From NCBI GenBank assembly GCA_011032825.1, contig JAADJZ010000002.1, forward strand, positions 1,240,001-1,304,000: a stretch of 64,000 bases of DNA, in the 5' to 3' direction. The position numbers were made by a program, and so were the translations under genes. Origin of the DNA: Massariosphaeria phaeospora (Eukaryota > Ascomycota > Dothideomycetes > Pleosporales). Under the pieces are notes generated by a model. It was not told where the DNA came from. It made no database searches and saw only the letters and a list, made by a program, of their open reading frames with translations. Shown in pieces: positions 1 through 11,057 of the stretch; the first letter of the stretch is position 1, and the number at the start of each line of letters is the position of its first letter.

Positions 1-649
1 ACCAGGAAGATTCGTGGAGCGATAGAGAGCTTTGTTCGAAAAATACCCCACTCGCGTAGTGTTGAAGTTTTGAGGGGCAACCAGGCACTAATGGCTGTCG
101 GATTCGGCATCTTGGACACGCATGACGCACCTCGCAAGCCGAACCCAAGCTTCATTGGACGCAAAGCACAAGGCATGCAGGTAAGAACATGTGGGGTCAA
201 GGGGGCAAGTGGTACTTTGTATTAGATGGGATAGGGAAAGCGCATCCCCGTGCAGATATTGATTGCCTTCGATCGACACTCCAGCTCTTTTTGACGTCGT
301 ATTCCCTTAATACTCAAGATGGAAGAGAAAACTCCAGAACACAAGCTGGGACCCTCATGTGTCTAAAATACCGAGCAATGCTTGAGATAGACCGGAGCAA
401 CGAAAGCAGGGGGTCGGGCGGTATCGGCAACAAACGGCGCGGCGGTGGTGAGGTGCACATGGACATCGATTTGGTCTTGCAGGTGGGGACTGATAGGGAA
501 GCGCGCTAAGGCTGTATCGGGGAAGGCGGCGGGCTGCCGTTTGTTTACTTTGCACAGCGGCTCATCCCACTTCGCAACTGACTTACACTCACGAGCACGG
601 CACATACTGAGAAGACCAAAAACCACACCACCGAACTCTGCACGCAGCC
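1..649. other. Upstream region without a supported gene
   Basis: No reading frame here shows coding character. The ORFs that exist are short, overlap in opposite frames and resemble no family I recognise. The last 100 bases before 650 are probably the promoter and 5' UTR of the monopolin gene. Confidence 0.4.
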
Positions 650-2427
650 ATGGCGCCTCGCAATGCGCTCGCCAACATCTCGTTCACAGTCGACTCGGGC
701 TCTGAGGACGAAATGGCACGCGACAACCTGAACGCGTTCCCCACGCCCGACTCAAACACCGAGAACCGCGCACCAACGCGCAAACCACGCGGCAAAGCGG
801 CCCCAATGGCGAAACCTGCGTCGACGGCAAAAGCTAGCACCAAAGCGAAGAGAACAACGCGTCGTTCCAGCGGGGACGACCCACTCAGCGTGAAGCCGCA
901 GAGTGCGGGCGTCGCGAAGAAGAAGCCGGGCGCAAAGGGCGGGCGGAAAGTGCTGGCTGAGCGAGACACAGTGCACAGCGATACGGAAGAGGTGGACGAG
1001 TTCGACGGCGACGACGCTGTGGCCGCGCCGCTGCAGGAGACAAAGCCGACGAGGAGGGGCCGACCGCCGAAGGCAGAGAAGGCGCAAGAGGAGGAGGCGG
1101 TTGCGGCGAAACCTGGGCGCAAGACGACGCGCAAAACGGCCGAAAAGGAGCCCACGGCAAAGCCAGCGGCCAAGGCCAAGGCCAAGCCGACGGGCAAGTC
1201 GAGAGGTACCAAGCGTGCGCCGGAGCTGGAGCCAGAGCCGGAGCCCGAAGTGCTGGTTGTCCCCGAGACGCAGCCCGACTTTGACGATCCAATGGACATA
1301 GAGGAGTCGATTGAGGTCGAGGATGAGATACCGGAGAGCATGCCTCCTCCGCCGCCACCCCGCCCCTCTGGCCGTCGCAACCCGCCAGCAGCCCGCCCGT
1401 CGCGCCAGCAGTCCGCCGGCCCTCGACGCGCCGGAAGCGCATCTGACACGGAACGCGACCCTGTCCTACGGCGCAAGCTCGGCGAGCTGACCAAGAAGCT
1501 CGAGGCCATGACGACTAAGTACGACGCCCTCAAAGAGGCAGCATCGTCGGGCAAGGAATCCAACTTCGACCAGCTCAAGCGCAAGACCGAGCAAGCAGCA
1601 AAAGGTAGAGCGAACTCTCGCATACATATGATATACCCGTACTAACACAGTCCGCAGAGCAAGACGCCGTCATCAAGACGCTCAAATCCCAACTCTCGGA
1701 AACGCAATCCCGCACCGCCGAACTGACCTCCCTCCGCCGCGACATGACGTCCCTCACCAGCGACAACACGCGCCTCGCCGCTGAGAAGAAAACGCTAGCC
1801 GACTCGCTCGCAGCCGCACACAACGAGAACAAAACGTTGTCGTCGAAACTGGCCGCCGCGCGCTGGTCGGCGCCGCCCGAGGCGAAACCTGTGCCCGGCA
1901 GCGCCATCAAGGCGCGCTCCACAGGCGTCGTGCTCCCGGGCGCCGCCGAAGCCGCCAAGGACGCGCAGTTCCAGAAGCAGAAGGTCGACTTGTACAGCGA
2001 CTTGACGAACCTAGTGGTGATTGGCAGCCGGAAGAGCGAGGACGACGAGCAGGTGTATGACTGTTTGCAGACGGGGCGGAATGGCAGTACGTTGACATCC
2101 TTTTCTACTACCCCCCCTTTCCCCTTTCCCCTTTCCCTTTGCCTTTCCTCCCCCTCCTCTACCACCGTATTCCCAACCGAACTAACGAGCTTTTCTACAA
2201 CAGCCCTGCACTTCCACCTCACCGTCGCAACCCCCAGCGCCGCCGCGTCGTACGACGACACCGAGTTCGTCTACAACCCGCTGCTGAACGAGCAGCGCGA
2301 CCGCGAGCTGCTGGACCTGCTGCCGGACTACCTGACAGAGGAGATCTGCTTTCCCAGGGCGCAGGCGGCCAAGTTCTACATGAAGGTGGTTGATAGCATG
2401 AGTAAGAAGTTTGTGTTGGACGAGTAG
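650..2427 (+). CDS. pcs1: Monopolin complex subunit Csm1/Pcs1-like chromosome segregation protein
   Basis: Three exons: 650-1604, 1658-2086, 2204-2427 (535 aa). Intron 1 has branch point ACTAAC; intron 2 is 117 bp, keeps the frame and holds a CT-rich tract (about 2108-2160). The N-terminal 270 residues are low complexity, Lys/Pro/Ala-rich and basic with acidic patches, as expected for a disordered chromatin- or nucleolus-binding region. A coiled coil runs from about residue 265 to 370 (heptads such as KLGELTKKLEAM). The C-terminal 100 residues form a globular domain (LHFHLTV, EFVYNPLLNE, LPDYLTEEICFPR) that matches the Csm1/Pcs1 RWD-like fold. Family knowledge: Csm1/Pcs1 dimers with Lrs4/Mde4 cross-link kinetochore microtubule sites and guard rDNA. 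The start is the first ATG in a CACGCAGCCATGGCG context. Assignment rests on the C-terminal pattern and overall architecture. Confidence 0.8.
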
Positions 2428-2929
2428 GGGGTACGAAATGGACTTGGGCTTGGTTCGGTTCCAATTGGCGCGGTTGGCTAGGTTTGAGGTGTATGCGTGT
2501 GTGCTATGAGGGTTGGGGGCTGGGCTTGATACCTGGCGTTTTGGGTGTGTTACTATAGGGTAGGGGTTTGAGGGGTTTGGCGTGGGTTTTGCTGTCATAC
2601 GCATCTCGACACACAGGTTGTCTACTTCTACTGCGGTCATAATCATATACCTTCACGTTGCCACGCATGTATGATAACGACCTGTGAGGCTGGGTTCGGG
2701 CTCCAGAATCTGAGAACCATTTCGCAGTCCGGAAGCGGATGCTACGAGGGCGCGAGACGGCTGGTGTCCATGAAAGCTGGTGGTACAATTGGCGCTGTAT
2801 CCATCTATCTGCAGTTTTACATAGTCCGCGGGCGCCGAGGACACCTTCTCCCCTCGACTCATCGCCATCAGGATTCCCCCTCAACGTGTCGCGCACTCGT
2901 CGTCCATAGTCCCGTTGCCATCATTTCGT
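2428..2929. other. Convergent intergenic region
   Basis: Lies between the 3' ends of the monopolin gene (+) and the ATP synthase subunit K gene (-). No credible ORF; presumably the two 3' UTRs and their polyadenylation signals. Confidence 0.5.
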
Positions 2930-3445
2930 TTACTTCTTCTCGCCCTCGGCCTTCCTGACAAAGTCTCTGCGGGGATGCGTTAGCGCGCGTTCCGCCCACG
3001 TCCAAAGCACACATTATCGCCTCCGCAAATGCGCGCACCCAACCAATCCATCTCGCCCGAGCAGTGATGAGGAGGCACGGGTGGGGTATCCTAGGCTGGG
3101 CTATTCTGGAAGGGCAACGCACTTTATGAAGCTCTCCTCCTCCTTGGACTTTGCGTTGAGCGGCGGCGTGCTGGCGTCGGCTTTCTTGCTGCTGGAGCCG
3201 CCGAGCGAGAGGACGACGCCGGCGCCGAGGGTGCCGAGGGTGGCCATGGCGAGCTATACGGGGGAGTGTCAGCCTGGTTTGGTCCACTTATTGATACGCC
3301 GGGTCTGCGCTTTCTGCAATCGCTAGCATTGCAGCGGCGTGGAGGCTGCGATGCGGGTTTTGCGCGGCATGGCACGCCATGGATGGGGACGACGTACGAC
3401 GTGCGAGCCGACCTGGCGGCCGAAAATGGTGTACATGGCGACCAT
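2930..3445 (-). CDS. ATP19: Mitochondrial F1Fo ATP synthase subunit K (Atp19-like)
   Basis: Tiny three-exon gene, missed by simple ORF scans: 3445-3398, 3253-3123, 2966-2930 on the minus strand, giving 71 aa; exon lengths (48+131+37) keep the frame. The start MVAMYTIFGRQVGSH, the following hydrophobic segment with Gly-rich spacing (LAMATLGTLGAG) and the charged tail KSKEEESFIKDFV are the fungal subunit K/Atp19 pattern. The protein is a small single-pass subunit of the membrane Fo sector, associated in yeast with the dimeric ATP synthase and cristae shape. Introns are 144 and 156 bp, together longer than the CDS. The gene is head-to-head with an MTFP1-like mitochondrial gene 337 bp away. Confidence 0.88.
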
Positions 3446-3782
3446 GATGGCGGTAGGGGCGGGTTTGGGGGTCGGGGAGGCGCGGGGGGAGGGTCAATGG
3501 GTGGTGGTTCGGCGAGGGTGCGATGGCGGTTGGGGAGGAGGAGCTTTCGGGAAGACGGCGCCAGCGACGGGAGGACGGGTGACTAAGCACATTTGGCACC
3601 AGCATCAGCCACAGTTGCGCCACGGCTGTGACGTTTGAACCAGATCATCCGAGGCAGCGACACAGTGCAAAACTTCGCAGCTCCACAACTCTACGACTTT
3701 ACGGCTTCGCAACTCGATCCCAGGTTTGCTTTGAGCTAGCAACTGCATTACAAGAGTCGGGATCATACTAGGGGAAGACGCC
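3446..3782. promoter_or_regulatory. Shared 337-bp divergent promoter of two mitochondrial genes
   Basis: The start codons of the ATP synthase subunit K gene (minus) and the MTFP1-like gene (plus) face away from each other across this gap, so both promoters and 5' UTRs must lie here. Co-regulation is inference. I see no motif I can name with confidence. Confidence 0.45.
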
Positions 3783-4903
3783 ATGGCGAAAGACAGCAAG
3801 AGGCCCACAGAGGCTGACGATGTGCCCCACGAGCGGGCAGGCACACGACCAGATTTTTCGGTGCCGCCGCCGCGCAAGCAGCTGCCAAAGGAGCTCCAGG
3901 ACACGCTGGACAGCGAGGAGAAGCTGTGGGAGCTCATGGTCGAGGGCAAGTACGTGCACCACACTTTCACGCCCCAGCCCGCCGACGCAAACGGTTCCCC
4001 CGCGCCGTGTAAAGAAGTAAAAGGACATATCACTGACCGACGGCGCACCACAGGAGCGAAGACACGACCGACACGTCGATCCGCTACGCCGCCTACGCAT
4101 CCCGCATCCGCACCATCATGCTGTCGGCGCACCGCTACGTCGCCTACACCTCCGACATAGGCGAGTCGTTCCGCCCGATTGCACACCCGTGGCTCGTGCG
4201 CAGCGCATACGGCATCTCGTGGCTGTATTTGACGGGCGACGTGGCGAACGAGGGCTACAAGGCGTACGTGCGGAACCAGAAGACGCTGCACCCGGAGCTG
4301 TACACCGAGGATGCCGTGGCGACGACGTCCAGCCAGAGCACCGGCGTCGCGGCCACGCTGAAGAACCTTACTGCGAAGGCGGCCGGTGCAGCGGGCCTCG
4401 ATACCGTCTCTGGCAGTGCGGTGCCCGCCGTGCAGATGCTGCCGGGCCACGTCCCCGCTATAGAGGACTACCGCGCCGTCATGGCGCAGCGCGCCGTGTT
4501 CCAGGGCGTGGCGTCCATGGGGCTGCCGGCGTTTATGATCCACAGCATTGTGCGGTACTCGGGGCGCGCGCTGAAAGACGCGAAGAACAAGACGGTGCGG
4601 ACGTGGGGTCCTATCGGGGTGAGTCGTTCTTCCCCCCTTCCCTCCCTTTGAAACCACCGAGTCCCTGTACTACACGTAGCAACATAGAGCTGACCAACAC
4701 CTGCGCAGCTCGGTCTCGCAGCCGTCCCGTTCCTGCCGTACATCTTCGACGAGCCCGTCGAGCATGCGACTGAGTGGCTGTTCCACGCGGGGTTCAAGGC
4801 TGTGGGCGGGCCGAAGGCTGTGGCGGGCCGGCCGGTGACGGGGAATAAGGAGTTGAGGAGCTTGGAGTCGCATACGGGACATAGCAAGGAGAAGGAGCTG
4901 TGA
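3783..4903 (+). CDS. Mitochondrial fission process protein 1 (MTFP1/MTP18-like)
   Basis: Exons 3783-3949, 4054-4618 and 4709-4903 encode 308 aa; lengths 167+565+195 are in frame. After a hydrophilic N-terminal 60 residues comes the MTP18 core: RYAAYASRIRTIM, SDIGESFRP, then LVRSAYGISWLYLTGDVANEGYKAY, a pattern shared by animal MTFP1. A central segment (about 120-170) is Ala/Thr-rich. Second and third hydrophobic stretches (FMIHSIVRYSG; GLAAVPFLPYIFDEPVEHATEWLF) complete the usual three-to-four membrane segments. Family knowledge: inner mitochondrial membrane protein that promotes fission. The fungal form is longer than the roughly 166-aa animal protein because of the N-terminal extension and the linker. 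Ends in KEKEL. Divergent neighbour is ATP synthase subunit K. Confidence 0.85.
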
Positions 4904-6074
4904 TACTGACGATGCGTAGAGCATGACGGGTGAAGTTTAGTGGGGGCGTTGTAGGGGGCGTGGAGTCATGGAGTGGTAATGCGTTGTAGGTTTGTATGGG
5001 TACAGGATTGGACTGTACTGCACTGTACGATATGTACGGGCATAGGGTAGTCTTGTCTCGTCTCGTCTCGTCTCCATCATCTTTGTATATATGGATAATC
5101 AGACTTTATAAACATATATTCCGCTAGGGAAGTGGATATGAGGGTAGGGTAGGGTAGGGTAGGCTGAGAGAGAGGTAGGTGCAGAAAGAGCAGGGTAAGG
5201 ATAGAGAGTAAAGAAATAGAGTAGAGGAAGTAAGTAGGAGCGTGTACGAACTTGGAAGTAGAAAGAGGTTTGTAGGCGGTTATTAGATGCGTGTTTATGT
5301 AGAATCCGAACTTGGCAACTCTATGTCTACGTTTGTGTATTTTAGCGCTTTTCAAGTCCTACAAGAAAGAGTGTACGTAGAAGAGTAGTAGGTAAGTATA
5401 TTTGTGTATTGTTCGTGTAGCAGAATCTTCGATGAGCTTAGGACGAGTCAAGGGTTTCTGCTTGATCTATATCTATATATGATCTGCAAATATTGATCGT
5501 TGCGTCTTCGTGACCCGTTCCGAAGGTGTCTGGAGGGTCGACGCTACGCTACGCGCATGAGCGCATCCAGTTGTCGACAATTCACAGCCGTCCCCTGCCT
5601 TGACTTGACATGGCCTTCTCGAGCTCGTTCCACATGTCTGGCATCAGCAACTGCGCCTGCGGCTGTTCGCAGGTCGTAGTGATGCCCCGCTTGTGGTTGT
5701 GCATCGCTGTGACATCGACATGGGGCGGCTTTCGAATTCGCGTGGGCTTCCTTTGGGTCGGCGGGGCGGCGAGCCCGCGCGTTCGACGGATAGCGTGGCA
5801 TGATGGGGTGAGTAAGCGGGCTGCCGCGAGGATACAGGAGTGTGACTCGGGAGCCGGGGAAGAAGCAGGCCGGAGCCCGGATGTGGATGCTTGAATGGAC
5901 TCGTGCTGGTGAGGTGGTTTCTGGGGCATTGTGCCCGTGGCTGTGTGTAGTAAATGTTGCTGGGCCCCGGCCTCAGAGTCTAAATGAATGCGCAGTGCTT
6001 TGAGAAACAGAGCTTTGCTGTGAGGGTGCCCAGGTAGGCTGCCGCCGTCTCATCTTCGTCTTCGCCAAATCCCT
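4904..6074. other. Intergenic region with simple repeats
   Basis: Contains a GTCTC run (5055-5074) and four AGGGT units (5141-5160), then AT-rich sequence. An ORF on minus 5582-5929 (Pro/His/Gln-rich) overlaps an equally long ORF on plus, and neither resembles a known domain, so I do not call a gene. Confidence 0.4.
5055..5160 (+). repeat. Two short pentanucleotide repeats
   Basis: GTCTC x4 at 5055-5074 and AGGGT x4 at 5141-5160, separated by unrelated AT-rich sequence, downstream of the MTFP1-like gene. Confidence 0.75.
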
Positions 6075-6663
6075 TCAATTGACGGTCGACGCGGACTCGG
6101 TAGGTGGGGTTACGGGGAACTTGGTGGCTGGGATCTCAGCGGCAGCCCCGACGGGGGCATCGACACTGCACCGCAGACTGTGGATCCGCGCCTCCCACTG
6201 ATCGCCCGCAATGTTGTTGATGCCGTCCGGGAACATCAGCATGTCGGCCTCTTCGCCCCTGCATTCGTAGTTGCTGCAATCCAGTCAGCACGTCCTCAAA
6301 CCCCCGTAACTAACCGTGGACGTACTTGTAAAACACGCAGTACCAGTAGTCGCGCCGCCTCGACACGGCGGCCACGTCGTGGCCGCCGACGAGGACGGAC
6401 TGCACCTTTGAATCGATCCTACACGCGCGTTGGGTCAGCCGGGCAGTGCCGTGGAGCGCGAGGGACACGCACAGATTGTTGTACAGCGACACACACTTGT
6501 CTCTCTGCGCATCGACAGCCACTTCGGCGAAGAAGGCCGGCGACGCGAACAGGAACACCTTGATGCGGCCCTCGGTGACGGGGTCGTCGGCGCGCACGCC
6601 TCCTATTATACCCGCCGCCAGCCCGAGCAGCACCGGCGTGAACAGGGCCCTGGGGAACATCAT
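6075..6663 (-). CDS. Small secreted six-cysteine protein of unknown family
   Basis: Two exons, 6663-6326 and 6273-6075, joined by a 52-bp intron with GTACGT donor and TGCTGAC branch point; 178 aa, in frame. The N-terminus is a clear signal peptide (MMFPRALFTPVLLGLAAG, likely cleavage after VRA about residue 26). The mature part has six cysteines (contexts DKC, NLC, RAC, WYC, YEC, LRC), an even number that fits three disulfides. The last third (FPDGINNIAGDQWEARI) looks conserved-protein-like, while the tail is Pro/Thr-rich. I do not recognise the family. It could be an effector or a cell-wall protein, but that is only inference from size, secretion and cysteine content. Alternative start: the second ATG, one codon later. 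Confidence 0.65.
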
Positions 6664-8101
6664 GGGCGCATGATATGGAGGAGGAGGAGCGGGGAACGAG
6701 GCGCGAGAGTGTTGCTGGAGGCGGCTGGTTGCCTGGAATTGGAGAGGGAGAGAGGAGTGCAAGACGAAGACGAAGCCGAAGCCGCCGGTGTGACCTGTGA
6801 TGACGGGGCTTGCTTGATGTTGAGCGTGGTGATTGGACAGCGGGGGGCTCAGCCACACGCACCGCCAGTGACGCCGCGTGGACACGGCGGCACTGGCGGT
6901 GGCGGCTGGTGGCCTGTCGGACTTGATGAATTGCACGGGGAGAGCAGTGTTGGAGGGCAAGGCAGTCGAAGCAGCATCTCGACGCTTTGTATGCCCGGGT
7001 GAAGGCTCACAGGCGCATCTGTCTATGTACTGAACCATGGGCTTGGGAACGCTTCATTTGCGTCTAAAATCCATCTAGACTCCACACTCTACCGTTACTC
7101 CATCCACCCGGTCACATCATCTCTCAACGGCCGTCGACTCGATTGGGTAATAGTCGACACTTCTATTTCGTACACTCATGCTTTCAATATACATTGTTTG
7201 TAGCCGTTTGGCTCTGTGTCGATGTCTAGGGGGTGCCTCCTTCCCCATGCAGCTGCCCCCCTTTCTGCGATGCATCATCCGACGTCAACGCTCCCTCTCC
7301 TCCGACCCATCCACTTCATTAAACTCGCACCGCTCTCCGACTTTCCGCACTCAGCTTGACCGCCGTCTACTTCGGACCGGCCGTCACGGGCGAGTGCCTG
7401 GATACCATAACTGCCCCTCAAGGTCATCGGGCGCTGGTTCGGCTTTGTTGCCCTCGTTCTCCCCACGGGCTTGGTTGGTTCCATGTAATCTTCGTCCGAG
7501 CTGCTGAACGCTGAGTCTTTAGAGCGCAAGCAGCAAGTGGATTCCTACGTAGGTGCACCTCGGTTTTCATCCGCCTCAAGCCGCGGCAGAGGGAGACCCA
7601 GAAGAGAACAACCAAAGAACCAAAAAACCTTAGACTTCTGTTTGGGTATCGCTCTCCGGCAGTCAAGTGTATGCCTAACTTGCAACACTGTAGCTGTGCG
7701 TCTTCTCCGGCGTTTGCCGCAGCCAACACTACTGATCCCGCCGATAAGGTCAGGTTCCGAGTGTGTACATCTGTGGCCAAGGTCAGAAAAGACTCGCATA
7801 ATCGGTGACAGCGGTAAGGACTTACATGACAGGTCGGTATTGCATTCGTCTATGCTCTCTTAGACTTCGAAGTGCTATCAAGTTCTTTGATACGTTGGGT
7901 CTCTTGCGACTGCCGGGCGGCGTGCTCAAAGTCGAACGATACCAGCTTGGAAGCCACCCAGATCCAGGAGCGTGGACACATCACTGCGCTGCATGCTTTA
8001 CTCGACGTCCGTGGCCAGAAGACTGTCGTCCTGATAGGACATAAGGGCCTTCACTGACGATACTACCAACGGTTGGTCCCATGGCGACCACGTCCAGTCT
8101 T
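6664..8101. other. Intergenic region, nothing recognised
   Basis: Includes the promoter of the small secreted protein gene. Short ORFs occur on both strands but are mutually overlapping and lack family resemblance. Confidence 0.4.
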
Positions 8102-8620
8102 TCACAATCGTGCCGACCAGTACACGGGTATCTCTGGAGCCGCTGTAGCAGTATGGGTGCCGTAGTCAGTCTGGGTACCAAACTCGGTCTCAACGCCGCT
8201 TTCCACATCACTTTCGCTGGGGCGTCGCCCATGGACCGCAGCCATATGTCGCTCATCGACCTCAACATCCTGCATCTCGTGCCGGGGCTCCGACTCCCCC
8301 ATCTCACACACTGGCGTGCCGACCAACTCAGCCATCTTCTTGTCTTGTGAATGCAACTCGGGTCCTTCTAGGCCCTTGGTCTTCTTCTTGTTCTTCTTAT
8401 CGGCTCCCTTCTTCCCTCGGCGTCCCCGCTTCCTCCGCTTCAGGTAGAAATGTAGCGCGAGGGACGAGCAAACGAGAAACACCAGCAGCAGCCCAAAGAC
8501 GAGCATCATCTCGCCGGCGCGAACGACGGAAGGGGCGGACATGGTGTTTTTCGTCTGAGACTCATGCGACGACTCTGGGCTGGGTGGCGCATTGTGCGGG
8601 CTCGAGTTCTGGTCCACCAT
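8102..8620 (-). CDS. Single-pass membrane protein, hypothetical
   Basis: Uninterrupted ORF of 172 aa from an ATG. Residues 1-35 are Ser/Pro/His-rich and polar. Residues about 37-60 (MLVFGLLLVFLVCSSLALHFYL) form one strongly hydrophobic helix. It is followed at once by a very basic stretch (KRRKRGRRGKKGADKKNKKK), a stop-transfer signature placing the C-terminus in the cytosol. The remaining tail is acidic and Ser/Thr-rich (SESDVESGVETEFGTQTDYGT). No enzymatic domain is visible. This topology is common among Pezizomycotina proteins of unknown function. The basic run alone would be a weak nuclear signal, but its position after the helix argues for membrane topology. Confidence 0.6.
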   Translation of the reverse strand: MVDQNSSPHNAPPSPESSHESQTKNTMSAPSVVRAGEMMLVFGLLLVFLVCSSLALHFYLKRRKRGRRGKKGADKKNKKKTKGLEGPELHSQDKKMAELVGTPVCEMGESEPRHEMQDVEVDERHMAAVHGRRPSESDVESGVETEFGTQTDYGTHTATAAPEIPVYWSARL

Positions 8621-11057
8621 GGCGATGATTCGCTTCGCTCGGGAGGCGTTTTTTACGATGAGCGAGCGCCTCTAAGGGGTTCTGGCGGTCATTCGCTCGA
8701 CGCGATTCGCTCGATAAGCTCCAGGTCGATCAATCAACGCGGCCGTTAAAGTCGTCTTGTCGTGTGTCGTCACCTCATAGAAGCTCGCCAGAAAACGAAG
8801 AAGAAAAGAGTGAACAAACAGCGCAGCCTTCTTCTCGGCAGTTCAACTCGTTCGGTGGACACTGGACGAGGACAGCAGCGGACCGCAAATCCAGGCACGA
8901 CGCCCCCAAATCTCGAGCGGGCGCGCCAGCCCTCAAATACGAACACCCACGTTTCCAGCAGAGTCGGCGAGCAGACCAAGGGGGTTACGGGCTCAGCACC
9001 TGTGGGCTACGCTGCGATAGGCAGTCCTTATGCTCAGCAGCAAGGTTGCAGCTCCATGTGGCTGGGTCTGCGACGCCTGGGCTGCTAACCGAGCAAATCG
9101 CCGTGCGGGACGGACACCACGGCCGATCTTCCATTTAGGCAGGTAGAGTTGTGGCTCGGGGCGGGGCGGATGTGTTGCAGGAGGCTAGCCTCCAGAGTGT
9201 CGGGGGGATGGCATCTTGCGGGGTCAAGAACAAATCTCCTGCGGTATACAAAGACGGCCACCCGGTACCTAAATGCTCCAAAATTGCCTGGCTTGGTCGA
9301 GCTCACTTATTAACTGTGGTACCTAGGTTACATCTCTGCCCGGCTTCCGGGACCCACATCTAACTCCACAGCACACACCTTATCTACCAAGCCTCTAACG
9401 AATCCCACCCTCCGGACTTCGACGACTCCCACGGCCCAGCCCAGCCCAGCTCAGCTCCTCGGCCGGGCCGGCACACGCGGTCGTCGATCCACCCCGCTGT
9501 ACGCGATCAGGCGGACATGCACGTACATATGTACCCCGTACCTTATCGGCAAGTGGTGTCCTGCTCCCCTCTAGATGCCACGTGCGGTGCCCCGCTTTTA
9601 CGACCGATTCGGGCTTGCGTACTACGCTTTGTACGGTGCAGGGAGATGGGTATAAGCATTTGTTTACGTCGTAAAGGGCAGCTTTTGCGGACTTGGAGGG
9701 TGCAGAGGCTCAAGGAGGTTCGTGTAGAAGTGAGCGCGAAGTTTTGGTTTACGGATGGTGGAGGATGTCGGGGTGTAGAGGCTGAGTGGGTGAGTATAGC
9801 CATTTCGCTCTTGCTGTTGCCTCTTTTGCTGCGACTAATGCCCTTGTTGGGCATGTTGTGGCGTGAACTTGTTACAGCTTTCACATTATTGTTGTGTGAT
9901 AGGTAAGAGTGTTAATATTTCCCTATCTTTCTCCTTGCTCTCTTCTATGTTCTAGTACGTTCAAAAACTGTTCTTTCAACACCTACTGCTGAGTTTACTC
10001 TTATTGACATCAGTGCGACGACAAATGTGCCACGTCATAAGTTGCGCTTTATCGTTCTTCTTTTCGAATATCCTACTCCTGTCACGTCTTCTAGGTTCCT
10101 AGACAGAGTGTTTTTCTCAGACACTAATGTCTGTTGACTTAGTCTATAGTCAAGCAGCCAATCCTACAAAGTACTACTATCCTCTATCCGGTATGCACGC
10201 TGAATACCTACCCTCTCTCCACAGTAACATTACTCCTTTTCTTGCGCGGACGTTGCTATCGCGGCATACTCTCTCTAGGTGAAACGCCAGCTCAGCTCCG
10301 CTCCCGCTGATGAACTTTCCGCAAACACTATACCTCTGCGGCGAACTTTCCAGTCTCTCGAAAAACTTGTTTTGACTTGGCGTACTTCTAGTACTGGATC
10401 CAGATCAGATGCGGCGATGCCCATCCAGCGCACTTCCCTTCACTTCACTGCCCTTCCAACAGCGCCGTGATGCCTTATTAGGACGACGATGTGATGTGAT
10501 GCGATGCGATGCGGTGGGCGCTGCATCGGCGTCGGCGTTGTCACGACATGTACGATCAACGTAGCCTGCTGGCTAGCGTTGGCAAGGACGCTGGAGTCCA
10601 GAGATACTAGGTATACGTACTGCTGGTAGTTTAGTTTGGCACAAGGGCTCCACGCGCATGATCATTACGATGCGATGCGATGAGCTTTGTTCTAGTTCGT
10701 TGTCTGGAAAACGCAGAGGAATTACATGGCAGTGTTGGGAGCGGTGTTGTGGTGAGCGAATGCTGACTGGATACAGGTTAGGTCTATTACCTCCACAAGG
10801 TTAAGTATCTACGTAGCTATAAGTATGTTACTTATTAGCTCTCTCTCCTCGTTACCTGCAAATGCTGTACTTATAGTCACAGTTATATGCACTAGTAACA
10901 CGAAGTAGAAGCACGACCAGATGACGCATGGTGGGGAGTAAGTATTAAGCAACTCATTGCCGTGGTTATAGCTACCTATCTACCTATCTGTCTATCGACC
11001 AAATGCTAACGCAACAACAAGCCCAGCCCATAACTCCTCGTGCAACACAACACATAC
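8621..11057. other. Gene-poor region with a short GATGC repeat
   Basis: No convincing CDS in 2.4 kb. A GATG(T/C) run lies at about 10484-10513 and recurs briefly near 10670. The 9.9-11.0 kb part is AT-richer. ORFs at 8764-9138 and 9517-9906 have no family resemblance or intron logic. Confidence 0.4.

Noticed and set aside
589..1623. 344-codon minus-strand open frame
   Set aside because: Antisense to the low-complexity N-terminus of the monopolin gene; composition is a mirror of GC-rich codons.
3605..4657. 350-codon minus-strand open frame
   Set aside because: Shadow of the MTFP1-like gene exons and intron; Arg/His-rich and without family resemblance.
5141..5160. AGGGT run as a telomere-like repeat
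   Set aside because: Only four pentamer units and not the fungal TTAGGG hexamer; flanked by ordinary single-copy sequence.
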